Shown: positions 46,255 through 57,507 of the stretch, piece after piece | How positions within the stretch are numbered: the first letter of the stretch is position 1 | How the letters are laid out: each line of letters starts with the position of its first letter | Assembly (NCBI GenBank): GCA_036346255.1 | Contig: CM070632.1 | Span: 22,089,408 to 22,153,407 of the forward strand | Direction: 5' to 3' | DNA: 64,000 bases | From: Ampelocalamus luodianensis | Lineage: Eukaryota > Streptophyta > Magnoliopsida > Poales > Poaceae | Made by a program: the position numbers and the translations under genes | Notes under the pieces: model-generated | Told to the model about the DNA's origin: nothing | What the model saw: the letters and a program-made list of their open reading frames with translations, nothing else | The model's database searches: none

Positions 46255-48160
46255 TCATCTGCTTTTAATTCTTCGTTGTTGCACCATTAATGTTAGAAGA
46301 CAAGAACAATCATATATGTGAATGATCAAAACAAAAATTCTCACACAACAATTATTGCAACTAGTTTTGCAAATGTAAGTGAAGCGTTTATGCAATTCAA
46401 ATATCTGAAGTTGTAAACTTGCAGTGGTAGCATATATGGGCAAATCTACAACTTTTGGAATCAAACAAAATTCACCCATATAATCATATGTCAGACGAGC
46501 AATAGCAAATTCATCTAGCAGTGGTGAAAAGATTTGTAAGTTCTTCCATAATTCAACATCTGCATTCAGATTGTCCTTACTAGATGGTGCCATAAAAGGT
46601 GAACACATAGGCATGGGATGAGCACTAAATTTTATTTGACTCTCATATTGAACAAGATTCAAAGACACAATAATTGTTGTTCAAACAACATGCTTCAATT
46701 CATCGATGTGATCACAAGTTATGCATATTCGATATACAAGAAATTGATTGTCTACACCATAATCTCCAATCAAATTAAACTTATATCCAGGGTGTAGGTG
46801 CTAAACAAAAATTTCGAACATGCAATTACGAATTTTTTCCAAGGCATGTGACAATTTCATAGGTGAATCCAACATAATATAACATAAAGAATCAAGCAGG
46901 AGAAATTTTAGTCAAAACGTCTTTATGTCTAACCAATTCCACATGATCATTGTATGCGATTAAATCATCACATGAATCATTTAAAACAAAGAGCAATTCA
47001 ATTACTTCAAGATATGGTGCACTCAAGTTAACAGTAAATCAACAAGTTTATCACATGGTGCACCCAACTTAGCTAGCAAATCAATCAAATTATCACAGAT
47101 TCATGCAAATTCTTAATAATATCGATTCGTAGCTAGAAATGAATTTCTACCTTCTCAAAGACTAGGTTCATCCACCTCATGTGATGCGATGGTTTCTACT
47201 ACAACTGATTTTCCCTTTGCTCAATGATAGTAGGCATGAAATCATGGTTATTGTTCTTAGATTGAGTGTTCAAATCAGTACCTTTTGTATTACCTTGTAG
47301 GCTCGACTCGGATGATGTAGGCGCTTCCATCTCCTCATCTTCCTTCTCAACCAATGGAGTAGGTGGTGCAATCAACTCATTCTCCTCTTCGGTATGGTTC
47401 TCAACTTCCTGCAAGTCATTAGTCACAGAAAAAGACACAAACATAGGTTTGTTCGATGTTTCCTATCATCATGTATTCTTAATTTCTCCTCAATCTGACT
47501 TTCAACCTTACAGGCAAGTATAAACAAATGAGAGAGAGAATTATATTCTTTATGAACAAGAAGGTCCTGAATTCCCTGATTAAGCCCACTTAAGAATCTA
47601 TTTTCTGTAGCTTTAGCATGTTCCTCTAAACCACAACGCAACAAACGAGTTTTCAATTCATGATAGTATTCCTTACGCTTCTACTACCTTGATTTACACG
47701 TTGTAATCTAGCTAGTAAATAATCAGCATGATATTTAGGAACGAATTCATCTCTCAAAAGTTTCTTTAATGCATTCCAAGTTTGAGGCACTCTTCCATGT
47801 CTATTTAAATACTTCCACCAAAATATTGCATCCTCAACAAAAACACTAGTGGCACTCTAATCTTTTGCCTATCGACCAATCATAATATTCAAATTCTTTC
47901 TCTAATGCTATTTCCTACCAACATAGGCATCAGGATCAAAGTTACCAAAGAAGGATGGAAATGCATACTTAAATTTACCTCGTTCGAGCACGTGAGATGG
48001 GTCAATGGTGTTGTTGATCTCACGAAACTCCCTACTATGTGATCTTGAACTGTCATAGTTAGTAGAAAACAAGCATATGTCCCTAGCAACTACTAGGATG
48101 TGATGATTCAAAAGTCGCTCACACTCAAGCTTTCTATCGAATTCTTACCAATTCTTACCA
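46255..48160 (-). pseudogene. Gag-like remnant of the non-autonomous retrotransposon
   Basis: A frame at 47423-47656 includes ATENRFLSGLNQGIQDLLVH and SLSHLFILACKVESQIEEKL, which fits the gypsy gag core pattern RFLxGLNxxI followed by a helix ending in a KVExQ motif. The preceding sequence (47660-48110) is similar in character but broken by stops. Downstream frames at 47199-47444 (acidic, EEENELIAPPTPLVEKEDEE) and 46255-46668 are not recognised. I see no zinc knuckle. Confidence 0.6.
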
Positions 48161-49556
48161 AGCAAACAGGGTGATCGGCACCAGCAGTATCAACGTATCT
48201 TCAAGATTGGATGGAGCGATTGCTAGGAGAAGTTCAAACTGCGGTGTAGAAGAGGTGTAGTGGAAGGCTCAAGTATGGTAGCAAGGATTAGCAACAATCA
48301 ATTCAGCAACTACAAGTTGAATAAATGTTCAAAGTACTAGTCAATGTTGCTGATCCTAGCCTAATCAAAACTAGCTAATCAAAGCCTATCAAGAGAAGTG
48401 TATGCACACACACGCAAAGATTAATGTGACTTGATGCAAGCAAATGAAATTCTCACACCAAGTGCTAGAAGAGACGCTAGCCAAGTACTCAAACCTCTGT
48501 AGGGGCACAAGATTGTTCACACGATGTAGAGCACAAAGATACAATAACGTGCAATGTAAATGACCCTCTAGATTGAGCGAAACAATAGCTAGTCTCAAAT
48601 GATGAAAAGAACAAAGTTTTATATAGCTTATATATGCTTGTTTGAAAGGTTTCGACGAGATCTACAACTTTGCGCTTGAGGCGAACTCCAAATTCGAAAG
48701 GAAGATAGAAGAAAATAGCAAAATAGAACCCGAAAACTTGCGACGTGAATTCGGGGCCCAAGATGGCCGATTTTGGGGCACCGGAGGGCAACAAGTGGCT
48801 TAGGTAGAAAAGATGCGTCTCGTCATTAGCTTCGAAACGAGCACAAGAACGTCCAAAACGGACGCAGTATGCAAAAGTTATGCCCGTTTACTGAAGGTGT
48901 CTCGGAAACGGAATCCTACTCGGACTCAAAACCGTCTCGTGTTCAATCTTGAAATGACTATATCTTTTGATTCCATTGGCCAAACTTGCTGAATTTTTTT
49001 ATGGAAGCTTGTGGCTGTACGTAGAAGGTCTCGACTAATTTGTATGCACTTTTTTTTTTACCGCGGCTTTTGTTTTTTTTTTTTGCGGTTGCCTCTTTCT
49101 CCTTCTACTATTTGACCGACCCTACGATTTGCCGCAAGTCGCAAATAACATCAATTCTCCCAAAAGATCACAGCAATCCTCTCTCTCTCTTTTTTGGATT
49201 AACAACAATACAAATTTTCTATTTTTGGTGCGGATTAGAGGAGTTCGACCCACAAATTTTCTCATTTTAGATGCAAAAACTAAGAACCCTAAAAGAACGA
49301 TCAAGCGAATGCAAAGGAAACACGAGATGCAACTAGGCAAAGACTAACTACACAATAACTAGAACTAGAAATCAGCAACTAGACACGACGATGCAACCAA
49401 TGATTCAACAAGCAAAATACCGAAAAGAAAATTGCAATGGCTCGGAGGGGCTCATGCATGGATGATAGGTGCAATAATTTTTTGGGCAATTTTCGGACTC
49501 TAGGTATGAAAACGAATCTACTACTAGAAAATCGGAAAATCTCACCGATCAATCAA
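48160..49556 (-). other. Retrotransposon leader region
   Basis: Sequence between the gag remnant and the primer-binding site. It includes a poly-T run and a (CT)n patch at 49175-49190. No gene was recognised. Confidence 0.5.
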
Positions 49557-49569
49557 GCTCGATACCACT

Positions 49570-50514
49570 TGATGGAGGCGGGGTTCCGATCTTTCGATGA
49601 GATTGATAAATATCGATTTTGGTGGAGGTGACTCACGATCCGACTACAACCGTGACGACGACGCTTGCGCCTTAGCAATCGTTGAACCAACTCCGCGACG
49701 TTATTGATCCGGCTGAAACGCGATCAACTCGACCACGAAGGCCTATTCTCGCATGCAATCGAAGAACACGGAAGAACAAGATAAAACGCAATCTGAAATT
49801 GCAAATATGGATTGAAATATTTATAAATTGGGATTCCGAAGTTGTCTTGACAGTGGTCATCCGACACAATCAAGAAGAGCAGTTTGCACAATGGCTAAAC
49901 CTTAACTCAACGAAATCCAAGAAAACTAGAGGTGCGGCCTCCTTAAATAGGGGATGAGGAACCACACAACTAATAGAACTAGCGGGGTGGGATTAAACTC
50001 GCGGGTTACTGTTCATGTGAACAGTAACCGCGCCCCCAAGTGGCCCAATGGCAGATGGGCCAAGTTCAGTATGATTACAAAGCCCGATTGGCCCAAACAA
50101 TTGATATGACGTCTTCTTTTGATGATTGTGATCAGTCCAGAAGGAATTTGAAGATGAGGCCAGATCCGTTGGAAAGAGGACGAAATAAGCTTTCAATCAA
50201 GTACTTGTGGACCTTAAACGGACACCGTATGAGAAAGTTATGCCTGTTTTAAGTTGATGTTGTCGGCTGATTTTGGAGGCCGAATCGATTCCAAAACAGT
50301 CCACTCGAATCGCTTGCTTCTCTTGGACCAAAAGTGACATGATGCTGCACATATATATATTTCATCATTAGGTAGCATCATATAGTTCATATAATACAAA
50401 GACACTCCTAAAAACGAGCTCACCTTATAATTTAAGTGAAGCGTACGAGCTCTTATACTTAGAACATTAAACATAGCAAATATGGTTGTATCCATAGAGA
50501 TCATGTCCTCATCA
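49570..50514 (-). repeat. 5' LTR (945 bp)
   Basis: Partner of 45202-46159. It abuts the primer-binding site at 49557-49567 on its inner side. Confidence 0.9.
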
Positions 50515-50790
50515 TAAAACTATCTAATCTATTCAAATACGGATCTACTAATTTTATTTGCTAGCCTACCAGGATTTCGAAATTAAATATAAAGTTACAA
50601 AAAAAAACTTGCAATGTGGGCGATCAGATCTGCTCCTCCCTCTCTCCCCCCCCCCTCCGGTACGGACAGACAGTGCTTCGCTAGCTCCTCTGCTCCCTTC
50701 TCCTCCTCTTCCCTCTTTCTTTTTTTTGGGTTTAGAAGTGAATTAGGGCTGGATTTTTGGGCATTTTATAGTCTAGACTCTATCATCATT

Positions 50791-50940
50791 TGGAATGACG
50801 ACAGGGAGATGCGAGGTCCTTGTCTCCTTTCCAAATGGTGATTTGGGTGCCAATCACCATTTTGAATGACGACAGAGAGATGCGAGGTCCTTGTCTCCTT
50901 TCCAAATGGTGATTTGGGTGCCAATCACCATTTTGAATGA
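50791..50940. repeat. 71-bp tandem duplication near the right inverted repeat
   Basis: Two nearly identical 71-bp units (50791-50861 and 50862-50932) each contain GAATGACGACAG, GATGCGAGGTCCTTGTCTCC and CCAAATGGTGATTTGGGTGCC. The last of these can form a small stem. A third unit begins at 50933 and is truncated. Confidence 0.88.
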
Positions 50941-51122
50941 CGACAAAGGCATTAACTCATGTTTGTTGGGCGACAGGGCTCCCGTCGCTAATTCAACTGA
51001 CGACAGGGCCTGTCGCTAATTTAAATGGCTACAGAAACTCATTTTTATAATTTTATTAATCAAGTATTTATTCATGTAATTCTAGTTTTAAAATATATTA
51101 TTTAAAAAAACGCTTAAACCCA

Positions 51123-51426
51123 ACCAAAATTCTCCAGAATAGAAATTCGGGTTTTTCGATTTTTTGTTTTGCACGTGTTGCATCTCCTTTTGCTTTATGT
51201 ATCTTTGCATTTTGAAAATTATTAAATATTCATAGATGTAAGATATGTTATGATATGTGAAATTGCACAAAAAAAAATGTTCATATGTGCACATACGATC
51301 TTATTTTTGCTAATGTGCATGTGCTAACTTTTTTTTTACAGGCTGTACTAATATGTTATGCATCTATGAATTCATTGAGTTAAAAAAAAACAAATAAGCA
51401 AATACAATTTTGGAAAGGTAGATGCA
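51123..51426. other. AT-rich spacer
   Basis: No gene or recognised element between the Mutator-like element and the hAT element. Confidence 0.5.
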
Positions 51427-52209
51427 GGTGCACCTAGAGGTGGCCAGATGGGCTGTGCAGGCCGGGCCGACCCAAGGCATGGCACTGTTGGTCCGATTTA
51501 GACATGACATGATCCACACTGTTCACAGGTCGGGTCGGCACGACACGATAGGCCGGACCGTGTTTGGGCCGCGCCCTTGCCATGACAAGCCGACCCGGCG
51601 TGGCATGCACAGTGCCGGGCTGTGCTAGGCAGGCATGAGCCCAACACGGCCCATGTGGCTCAGCTGCAGAGAGGGGAGTGGGAGGGAAGGCCAGAGGGTG
51701 AGTTTTTTTTAATATTAATAAAGCTTTTTATTATATTTTTAATATGTTTGTCTCATTTTTTATAATTTTTATATGTATTTCTGAATTCTACACATTTTTT
51801 GGATTTTTTGGATTTTTTAACTTTCATGCATAATAGACTAAGTGGGTCGGACTTGCCCGACAAGCCAACCAAGCTCGGGCCAGCACAAAAGGCCATCGAG
51901 CTGTGCCTGACTTGTCTCGTCGGCACATGGGCCGATACGGTACGATCTGTTTAACTAACAGATCGGGCTCAGACACGATATGACCCGCACTGTTTATGTG
52001 TCGTGCTTAGACCGTGTCCCTAGCACGATGAGCCGGCCTAGCCTTGCATGCACAATGCCAAATTGTGTTAGGCACAGCACAAACTCGACACCGCCCACGA
52101 GGCCCGGCTACGGAGAGAGAGAGAGGAGGAGGGAGGGTCATAGGGCAGAGTACGGGCCGGAATAAGCTGTACCGTGCCGAGCGCCCATCCGGCCACCGCT
52201 AGGTGCACC
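51427..52209. mobile_element. Non-autonomous hAT element
   Basis: The left end TAGAGGTGGCCAGATGGGC (51435) and the right end in reverse complement, TAGCGGTGGCCGGATGGGC (ending at 52201), match except for two bases. Perfect 8-bp duplications GGTGCACC flank it (51427-51434 and 52202-52209). The 767-bp interior is made of GGGCCG/GGCACG-rich subterminal sequence around an AT-rich core. It has no transposase. It lies about 360 bp upstream of the MPC1 start codon. Confidence 0.92.
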
Positions 52210-52571
52210 TAGGCCCAGGGGCAAATTTGCATTTCACAGATCTTTTTACCCTCAACCGTCGGATGAGAAAGTAGCCGCATTCTCCAACAACTCCAAATCA
52301 TCTTCTTCCTCCCCCAAACTCGTCGCATTCGTCCTCGTTCGTCAACTCGTCGGCCTCCTTCTCCGACCCGCCGCCGTCGAAACACAGCTACGCGAGGTCT
52401 CTGCCCCCTCCCTGGATCTTCTCACGGAACCCTATGTTTAGATCCTGCCATCCTGTTCAAGTTACCATCCCCGATGATTTCCTGCTGTTGTTCTTGAAAT
52501 CGATTCGGTACTGATGTGATATGGTGTGACGTGAGCAGGTGATTTGAGCTGCCGCGGGGGGAGGTTCCTCC
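52210..52571 (+). promoter_or_regulatory. MPC1 promoter and 5' untranslated region
   Basis: Pyrimidine-rich sequence (CTTCTTCCTCCC) suggests a leader from about 52300. A UTR intron is likely, with an acceptor at GTGAGCAG near 52540 and a donor near CTACGCGAG/GTCTCT at about 52397. The start codon context is CTCCATGGCG. Splice sites are inferred by consensus. Confidence 0.5.
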
Positions 52572-55128
52572 ATGGCGACGGCGGTCAAGGCGTTCTGGAA
52601 CAGCCCCGTCGGCCCCAAGACCACCCACTTCTGGGGCCCTGTCGCCAACTGGGGCTTCGTCCTCGCGGTACGCACTCCATGGATATATACCTGATTTCTT
52701 CCCTAAAACTGTGTGATTGGTCGATTGCAACAACGAGAGTATTGTAATTGCCCACTGTGGTTTTGATGCCAGTTTTGTTGTAGTCTTTTCTAGGGAGGTT
52801 TGGTATAACTGTAGCTAGAAAATGATTCGGCTTGACTAACATTTTGGTAGATGATTTGCTTCAGGATGCTAAATGGAAATTGTTAGAAAGAAGGCTCTTT
52901 CTAAATTAGTCAACCTTTTCCAAAGTAGAAGACATTTTGTGGGTGATTTGGGACGGAGTATTGCTGGCTGTTAATGAAAGAGATGAGGTAGTAGGGACCA
53001 ATTTTATTTGATAATAATCATGTGATATTTCATCCACTGAAACAGGGCAGAGCACATTTGGTTAAATGTTAATGTAATACCCTATACTCTTAGATGTTGG
53101 TACTGTTGAAGTGTAAGTGAATTGTCTGTCTTTCATCATAAGCTTAAGCTTTTTGGTAAATTGGTAGGTGCATCCAACTCAATATGATACATCTTGATAT
53201 AGGAGTCTTTCGAGTTCTTGGCGGTTGATTTTGGAGTTGAACTTGTCGATGGATCGTGCAAAATTGGTTGGAAATCTGTAGAGATATGTTAGAGATAGAA
53301 TAGGGAGTCTTTTATATTTCCTTATCTGTACCCTTGTGTACCCTATATATATTGTCCATTGGACCTCTGAATACATACACACAATATTCATAACATGGTA
53401 TCAGAGCCAAAGTTAGGTTATCAGAGCCGCCACGCCGCTTCTACCTCCGCTGTTCTCATTGCGCTGCCCCCGGGAGGACCGATCTTCGCTCCTAGGGGCG
53501 GTCTCTCGCTACCGCCCGTGCTCTCCCGCTGGGCTGCTGCCGTCTCGGACGTCGCCTCGATCCGGAGTGAGTTGCCTCGCCCGGGCCACGCCGACTGATC
53601 CGAGTCACCTGGATAAGACGCCGATCCGAGTCGCCCGTGGCCTCCTTCTGATCCGAAGTCGCTCGTGGTTGCTTCGTCGTGAGGTCGCATCCCAATCTGG
53701 AGTCGCTCTCCGTATCGCGTCTGTTGCACTTCACGTACCGCGCGCCGCGCCTTTGGGCTTCGATCACGCCATGCTTCTATCTATTCCTATTCGACTTGAT
53801 TTGACAGTTTCGAGCTGCATGCTACGACGACATTTATCAAGACTCGGACTTTGGATTTTTCATATTTTAGTGTCAACCCTTTCCAAATGCAATGTTGTTG
53901 CATATGTCTTGTATTTGCGGGGGGTGTTAGAGATATGTTAGAGATAGAATAGAGAGTCTTTTATATTTCCTTATCTGTACCCTTGTGTACCCTATATATA
54001 TTGCCCATTGGACCTCTGAATACATACACACAATATTCATAACAGAAACGAACTTGATAGGCATTCAATTTCATCGTGGAATCTTTTCTGTTGGTTGATA
54101 GTGTATTAGTGTGTCTAACTGCACAAGCATGTGATACCTTATTAACGTGAGTGCATACCTCACAGTTTGTTGTAGAAATGATAAAATCGGCACAAAACTC
54201 CGGGTCAACCATCATACGTAGCTATTAACAATGATCGATTGCCAGGGATCTTTTTTCTGGTGCCTAACATGCATGGATGTCGGTGAACCTATATGTTTGT
54301 TTATCCTTCAAATAAACCACCTCTTAATTCTTTATTATTGTTGTACATTGTTTTGCTACTCCTTGACTGGCAGTGCTCCTGCCCGTTTTTCACCCAAAAA
54401 AAAAACATCACTCAATTTTTTATCTGTCTGCAAAGATTATCAGATTTTTAGCATGATCTCTCTCGTGGAAATTCATAAATCATACAATTAAATAACCCCT
54501 CGTTAAGTTGTGCCTTGATTTTACCTCTCCTTGTTTCCTTGTCCATACACTGTAATTGAGTAATCCCTCCTTTAATTATTTACTTTGCTTCCAGGGTTTG
54601 GTTGACATGAACAAACCTCCGGAAATGATATCTGCCAATATGACATCAGGTAAGGGAAATACTTGGGTATTTGTATCACAGTTCTTTAGTTGATGAATAC
54701 ATATCGAATTATCATTAATGACTATGTTTTGATGCAGCCATGTGTGTGTATTCTGGACTCTTTATGAGGTTTGCTTGGATGGTTCAACCCCGGAACTACT
54801 TGCTTCTGGCATGTCATGCCTCCAACGAAAGCGTTCAGCTCTATCAGTTATCTCGCTGGGCTAGGGCTCAGGGGTAAGACTTCTGCTGTGAACTTGTTCC
54901 CTTCGCATAGTAGCACAGCACCAAAAAATAAATAAATCACAAGCATGATTTTCAGTGATAGTGTCTTTGCATTCTTTCCTGTCGTATTGATCAAATTCCC
55001 CATCTGCCGTAAGCCCGTAACAGGATGATAATACTAACTACTGAAGTAAACGCAATGCAAGAATATGAATGTTGGAGTTTGGATTTCACAGGTACCTGGA
55101 GAAAAAAGAGCCGGAGGCCCAACAGTAA
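52572..55128 (+). CDS. MPC1: Mitochondrial pyruvate carrier subunit 1
   Basis: Exons are 52572-52667, 54595-54649, 54738-54873 and 55092-55128, all with GT-AG borders and matching phases, giving 107 residues. MPC1 pairs with MPC2 in the inner mitochondrial membrane to import pyruvate into the matrix. Family landmarks are the N-terminal FWNSPVGPKTTHFWGPVANW, the GLVDMNKPPEMISANMTS loop, and MRFAWMVQPRNYLLLACHAS with SVQLYQLSRWARAQG at the end. Length fits the family (about 105-110 residues), and there is no cleavable presequence, as is normal for it. Intron 1 (1.9 kb) holds a miniature LTR retrotransposon in the sense direction. The final exon encodes only a short charged tail (YLEKKEPEAQQ). 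The gene looks intact. Confidence 0.95.
53277..54044 (+). mobile_element. TRIM-type miniature LTR retrotransposon in MPC1 intron 1
   Basis: Direct repeats of 119 bp (53277-53395) and 120 bp (53925-54044) run from TGTTAGAGATATG to ATTCATAACA. The left copy has lost one T near its start. TGGTATCAGAGCC (53396-53408), the initiator-methionine primer site, follows the left LTR at once, and GCGGGGGG precedes the right LTR as a polypurine tract. The interior is only about 530 bp with no conserved protein. Target duplications are imperfect (GAAATC against GAAACG). Total length of 768 bp fits terminal-repeat retrotransposons in miniature. Confidence 0.88.
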
Positions 55129-55869
55129 AGATGGTGCGGAACGTGAAGTTACTTTTTTCAATAAGGAAAATTTGTTTCGAAGCTTTGTAACGCTCGCTCT
55201 GTGATCACACACTTTCTGTATTACTGCTTGATAAGGCTGTGAAATGGAAACCTCTGTGATACCTGTTTAGCGTTACAACTTCTTTTTCCTGATCTTTTGC
55301 CAAGCACCTGTCGAAATGCATTGCATTTCTTTTCAATGCACATGACTGGATTATGCAGCCAATCGTTGCTGTCTGACTCTATACTCGATATGTTGATTTC
55401 GCTTAAGTCATCAACTCTGTTGCAGCCAATCACTGCATCTTTGCATGTTGTCCGTCAGAAAGTCCTGAAAACCATGGGGGATACGGAAGATTTGGTAACA
55501 GTTTTGCAGCGGCGCTTCTACATGCCATGTCATCAGCATACTGCAGCTATGGATTAAACCCAGGATCTTCGAGGGACGAGGCCGTCGATGCGATCCACCT
55601 TGAAAGTGGTGTATGTGTCCGTGTGGGTTCGATACATGTGGCTTACATAGGGAGCCTTTGCTTACACTCAAGGTGAACATGCGGGTTACCGATTGATTTG
55701 CTTGTGTACTAAACCCAGTTAAGGTCTCGTATGAAATACTGGGATTTCACTGGGTTTTTTTTTAAGAATTTCATAGAAAATGGTTCACTTTCCAAAGGAA
55801 TTTCACATGATTTTTGTAGGAATTTCACAGGAAATAGTTCAGTCTCCCTAGGAATTGGGGGGGGGGGGG
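55129..55869 (+). other. MPC1 3' flank
   Basis: The probable 3' untranslated region and downstream DNA. A frame at 55297-55557 has no recognisable domain. A G-run of 13 bases ends the segment at 55857-55869. Confidence 0.5.
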
Positions 55870-57209
55870 CAGTGGCGGAGCCAGGAATTTTGTGATGGGG
55901 GTGCACACTTCAAGGATTAAAAAAAATCTTGTACGACGTATAAGTAATTTTACAAGTTCAACCTAATTAAATAAAAAGTTCAAAATTAGTTAATAGTGCA
56001 ATACAAATAGTTCAGATAAAATCTTACATGAATAAAAAAGTCTTAAATAGCTAATGAAAATCACAATACCATACGACGCGATCTTATTCCTTGAAAACAC
56101 TTGATTATATCATCATTTCTTGCTATTTTCAAGAACAAAAGTCAGGAGACAGGAGACATTCAAGATCAGACGGATTGATGGCATAATGAAATTTAGATAA
56201 TTAGATTGGCTGTGTATAAACTACAAAAGTTGTTCTGAACTTCTGATCAAATGCAATCCTGAAGCTTTACTCCATCCATCGCTATTTCCTGTGCAGTGTT
56301 AGTGTATCAGTATAAAACAAGGCCACAAGCGCATCGCTTTAGTTTCCTAATTCTCTTCATCTCTTGCTCTTGCCTTCGTGCCTTGGGGCAATCGTAAATG
56401 GAGCCACCAACACTGGTGCTCGCTCCTCGGTCCCTCTGCCGCCGCGCCGCACTTCGATCGGCTCGGCTTTGCCCGCCGCCGCCGCTGGCTTGCCGCTCCT
56501 GCCTCCCTCAGGGCCTAGCGCCCTAGCCCACTCGCGCCGCCTCCCCAAATCCAAATATCCAATCCGGATCCTGCAGAAGAGCGCCCACGGCGGCGGATCG
56601 GGCAGAGGTCCCGCCGCCCGAGCGGAGGAGGAGGTCGAAAAGAAGCAAGGAGAGCGCCGCGGCTGCCCTACCTTGGTGACGGTGTTGCCGTGTTGGTGGC
56701 TCGGGAACCGCCGCGCTCGCGATGCCCGGGCCGGCCGAGGCCGAGCAATGGCCTCGACGCAGGCGTCCTCCTGGCGGCGGCGCGGATCGGGCGAGCCGCG
56801 AGGAGGGTCCAGAGGAGGCAGGCGGCGGCGGCAAAGGGAGAGCAGAGGCGGCGCGCCTCGCGCACGGCGGCGGGATCGCGGAGGAGGATCCAAGAGGAGG
56901 CGGTGTGCGGCAGCGGCGGAGGAGAAGCAAGGAGGCGACGACGACGGACTGGCGGAGGACGGGAGGAGGATCCAAGAGGAGAAGCAAGGAGGGGTGGCGG
57001 GCGGCGTCAGTAGGAGGAGAATCAAGCTCCAAGGACTCCTGACTCCCTGAGGTCCTGACCTAGAGATGGAGCGTGTTGTTGGTGGGCTGAATTGGGGATT
57101 GGGCTGAAATTGATACCAACTGTTGATACATATAGATAATCAAAAAAAGTTTGCAAATTTTTTTGGGGGTGCCCGTGCACCACGGGCACCCCCCCTGCCG
57201 CCGCCCCTG
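55870..57209. mobile_element. DNA transposon with CAGTGGCGG ends, non-autonomous
   Basis: The left end is CAGTGGCGGAGCCAGGAA and continues GGGGGTGCAC. The right end in reverse complement is CAGGGGCGGCGGCAGGGGGGG and continues GGGTGCCCGTGG. CAGNGGCGGAGCCAG ends are common in plant hAT-superfamily elements. Flanks are runs of G on both sides (13 and 7 bases), so a target duplication of Gs is possible but cannot be proved. The GC-rich interior (56360-57050) is open in four frames at once, which points to composition rather than a gene. Confidence 0.65.
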
Positions 57210-57507
57210 GGGGGGGTGGATTCTCACGTTGCAACCAGGGAAAATAAGGGTAAGCAAACAACCGGTAATCAATAATACATAACTTTGTTGGAATTTAATC
57301 CCACAATCATCAATAGACAGCTTCTATAAATACTAGCTAGTCTAGAAAATGTAACGACCGTTATGATTTACGAGTCCTCCGTACCAGATATTCAGATCCA
57401 TTTTCACCGTCTGAAGTTTGGACTGATGCTATTGCTAGCTCACCTCACCTAGGGTGCGCCCAGCCCAAATAAAGTCGGTTCCTACCTGCACGTCCCACAT
57501 ACATTCT
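57210..57507. other. Spacer between two DNA transposons
   Basis: No gene was seen. The missing exons of the adjacent LAG1 gene are not here. Confidence 0.5.

Larger units (their letters stand above)
45197..50519 (-). mobile_element. Complete LTR retrotransposon, probably non-autonomous gypsy type
   Basis: Two direct LTRs (45202-46159 and 49570-50514) are flanked by perfect TAAAA duplications (45197-45201 and 50515-50519). On the minus strand the 5' LTR (right) is followed by TGGTATCGAGC (49557-49567), a primer-binding site lacking one base of the canonical TGGTATCAGAGC. The purine tract AAGAAAGGGAGGA (46160-46172) precedes the 3' LTR. The interior is about 3.4 kb and shows only gag-like sequence, with no protease, reverse transcriptase or integrase, so it would depend on enzymes from another element. 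Confidence 0.85.
41847..51122. mobile_element. Mutator-like element carrying a PMD sequence
   Basis: Long terminal inverted repeats of about 110-120 bp are visible. The left end, from 41858 (TTTTTTTAAAATAATATA... AGAATTACAGAAATAAATGC), matches the reverse complement of the right end, ending at 51111. Both continue into motifs of the type ATTTGAATTGGCGACAGGCC. The flanks GCCTAAACCCA (41847-41857) and GCTTAAACCCA (51112-51122) differ at one base, giving a 9-11 bp target duplication as in Mutator-like elements. A 5.3-kb LTR retrotransposon interrupts it; without that it is about 3.9 kb. It carries no transposase that I can see. Confidence 0.75.

Noticed and set aside
53459..53941. A 160-residue frame inside MPC1 intron 1
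   Set aside because: It spans the interior and right LTR of the TRIM element, shows no retroviral motif, and such elements are non-coding.
55297..55557. An 86-residue plus-strand frame after MPC1
   Set aside because: No recognisable domain, and it lies in the probable 3' untranslated region or downstream DNA.
56357..57050. Frames of 222 and 228 residues on opposite strands
   Set aside because: These are the GC-rich interior of a CAGTGGCGG-ended transposon. Simultaneous openness on both strands is a composition effect.
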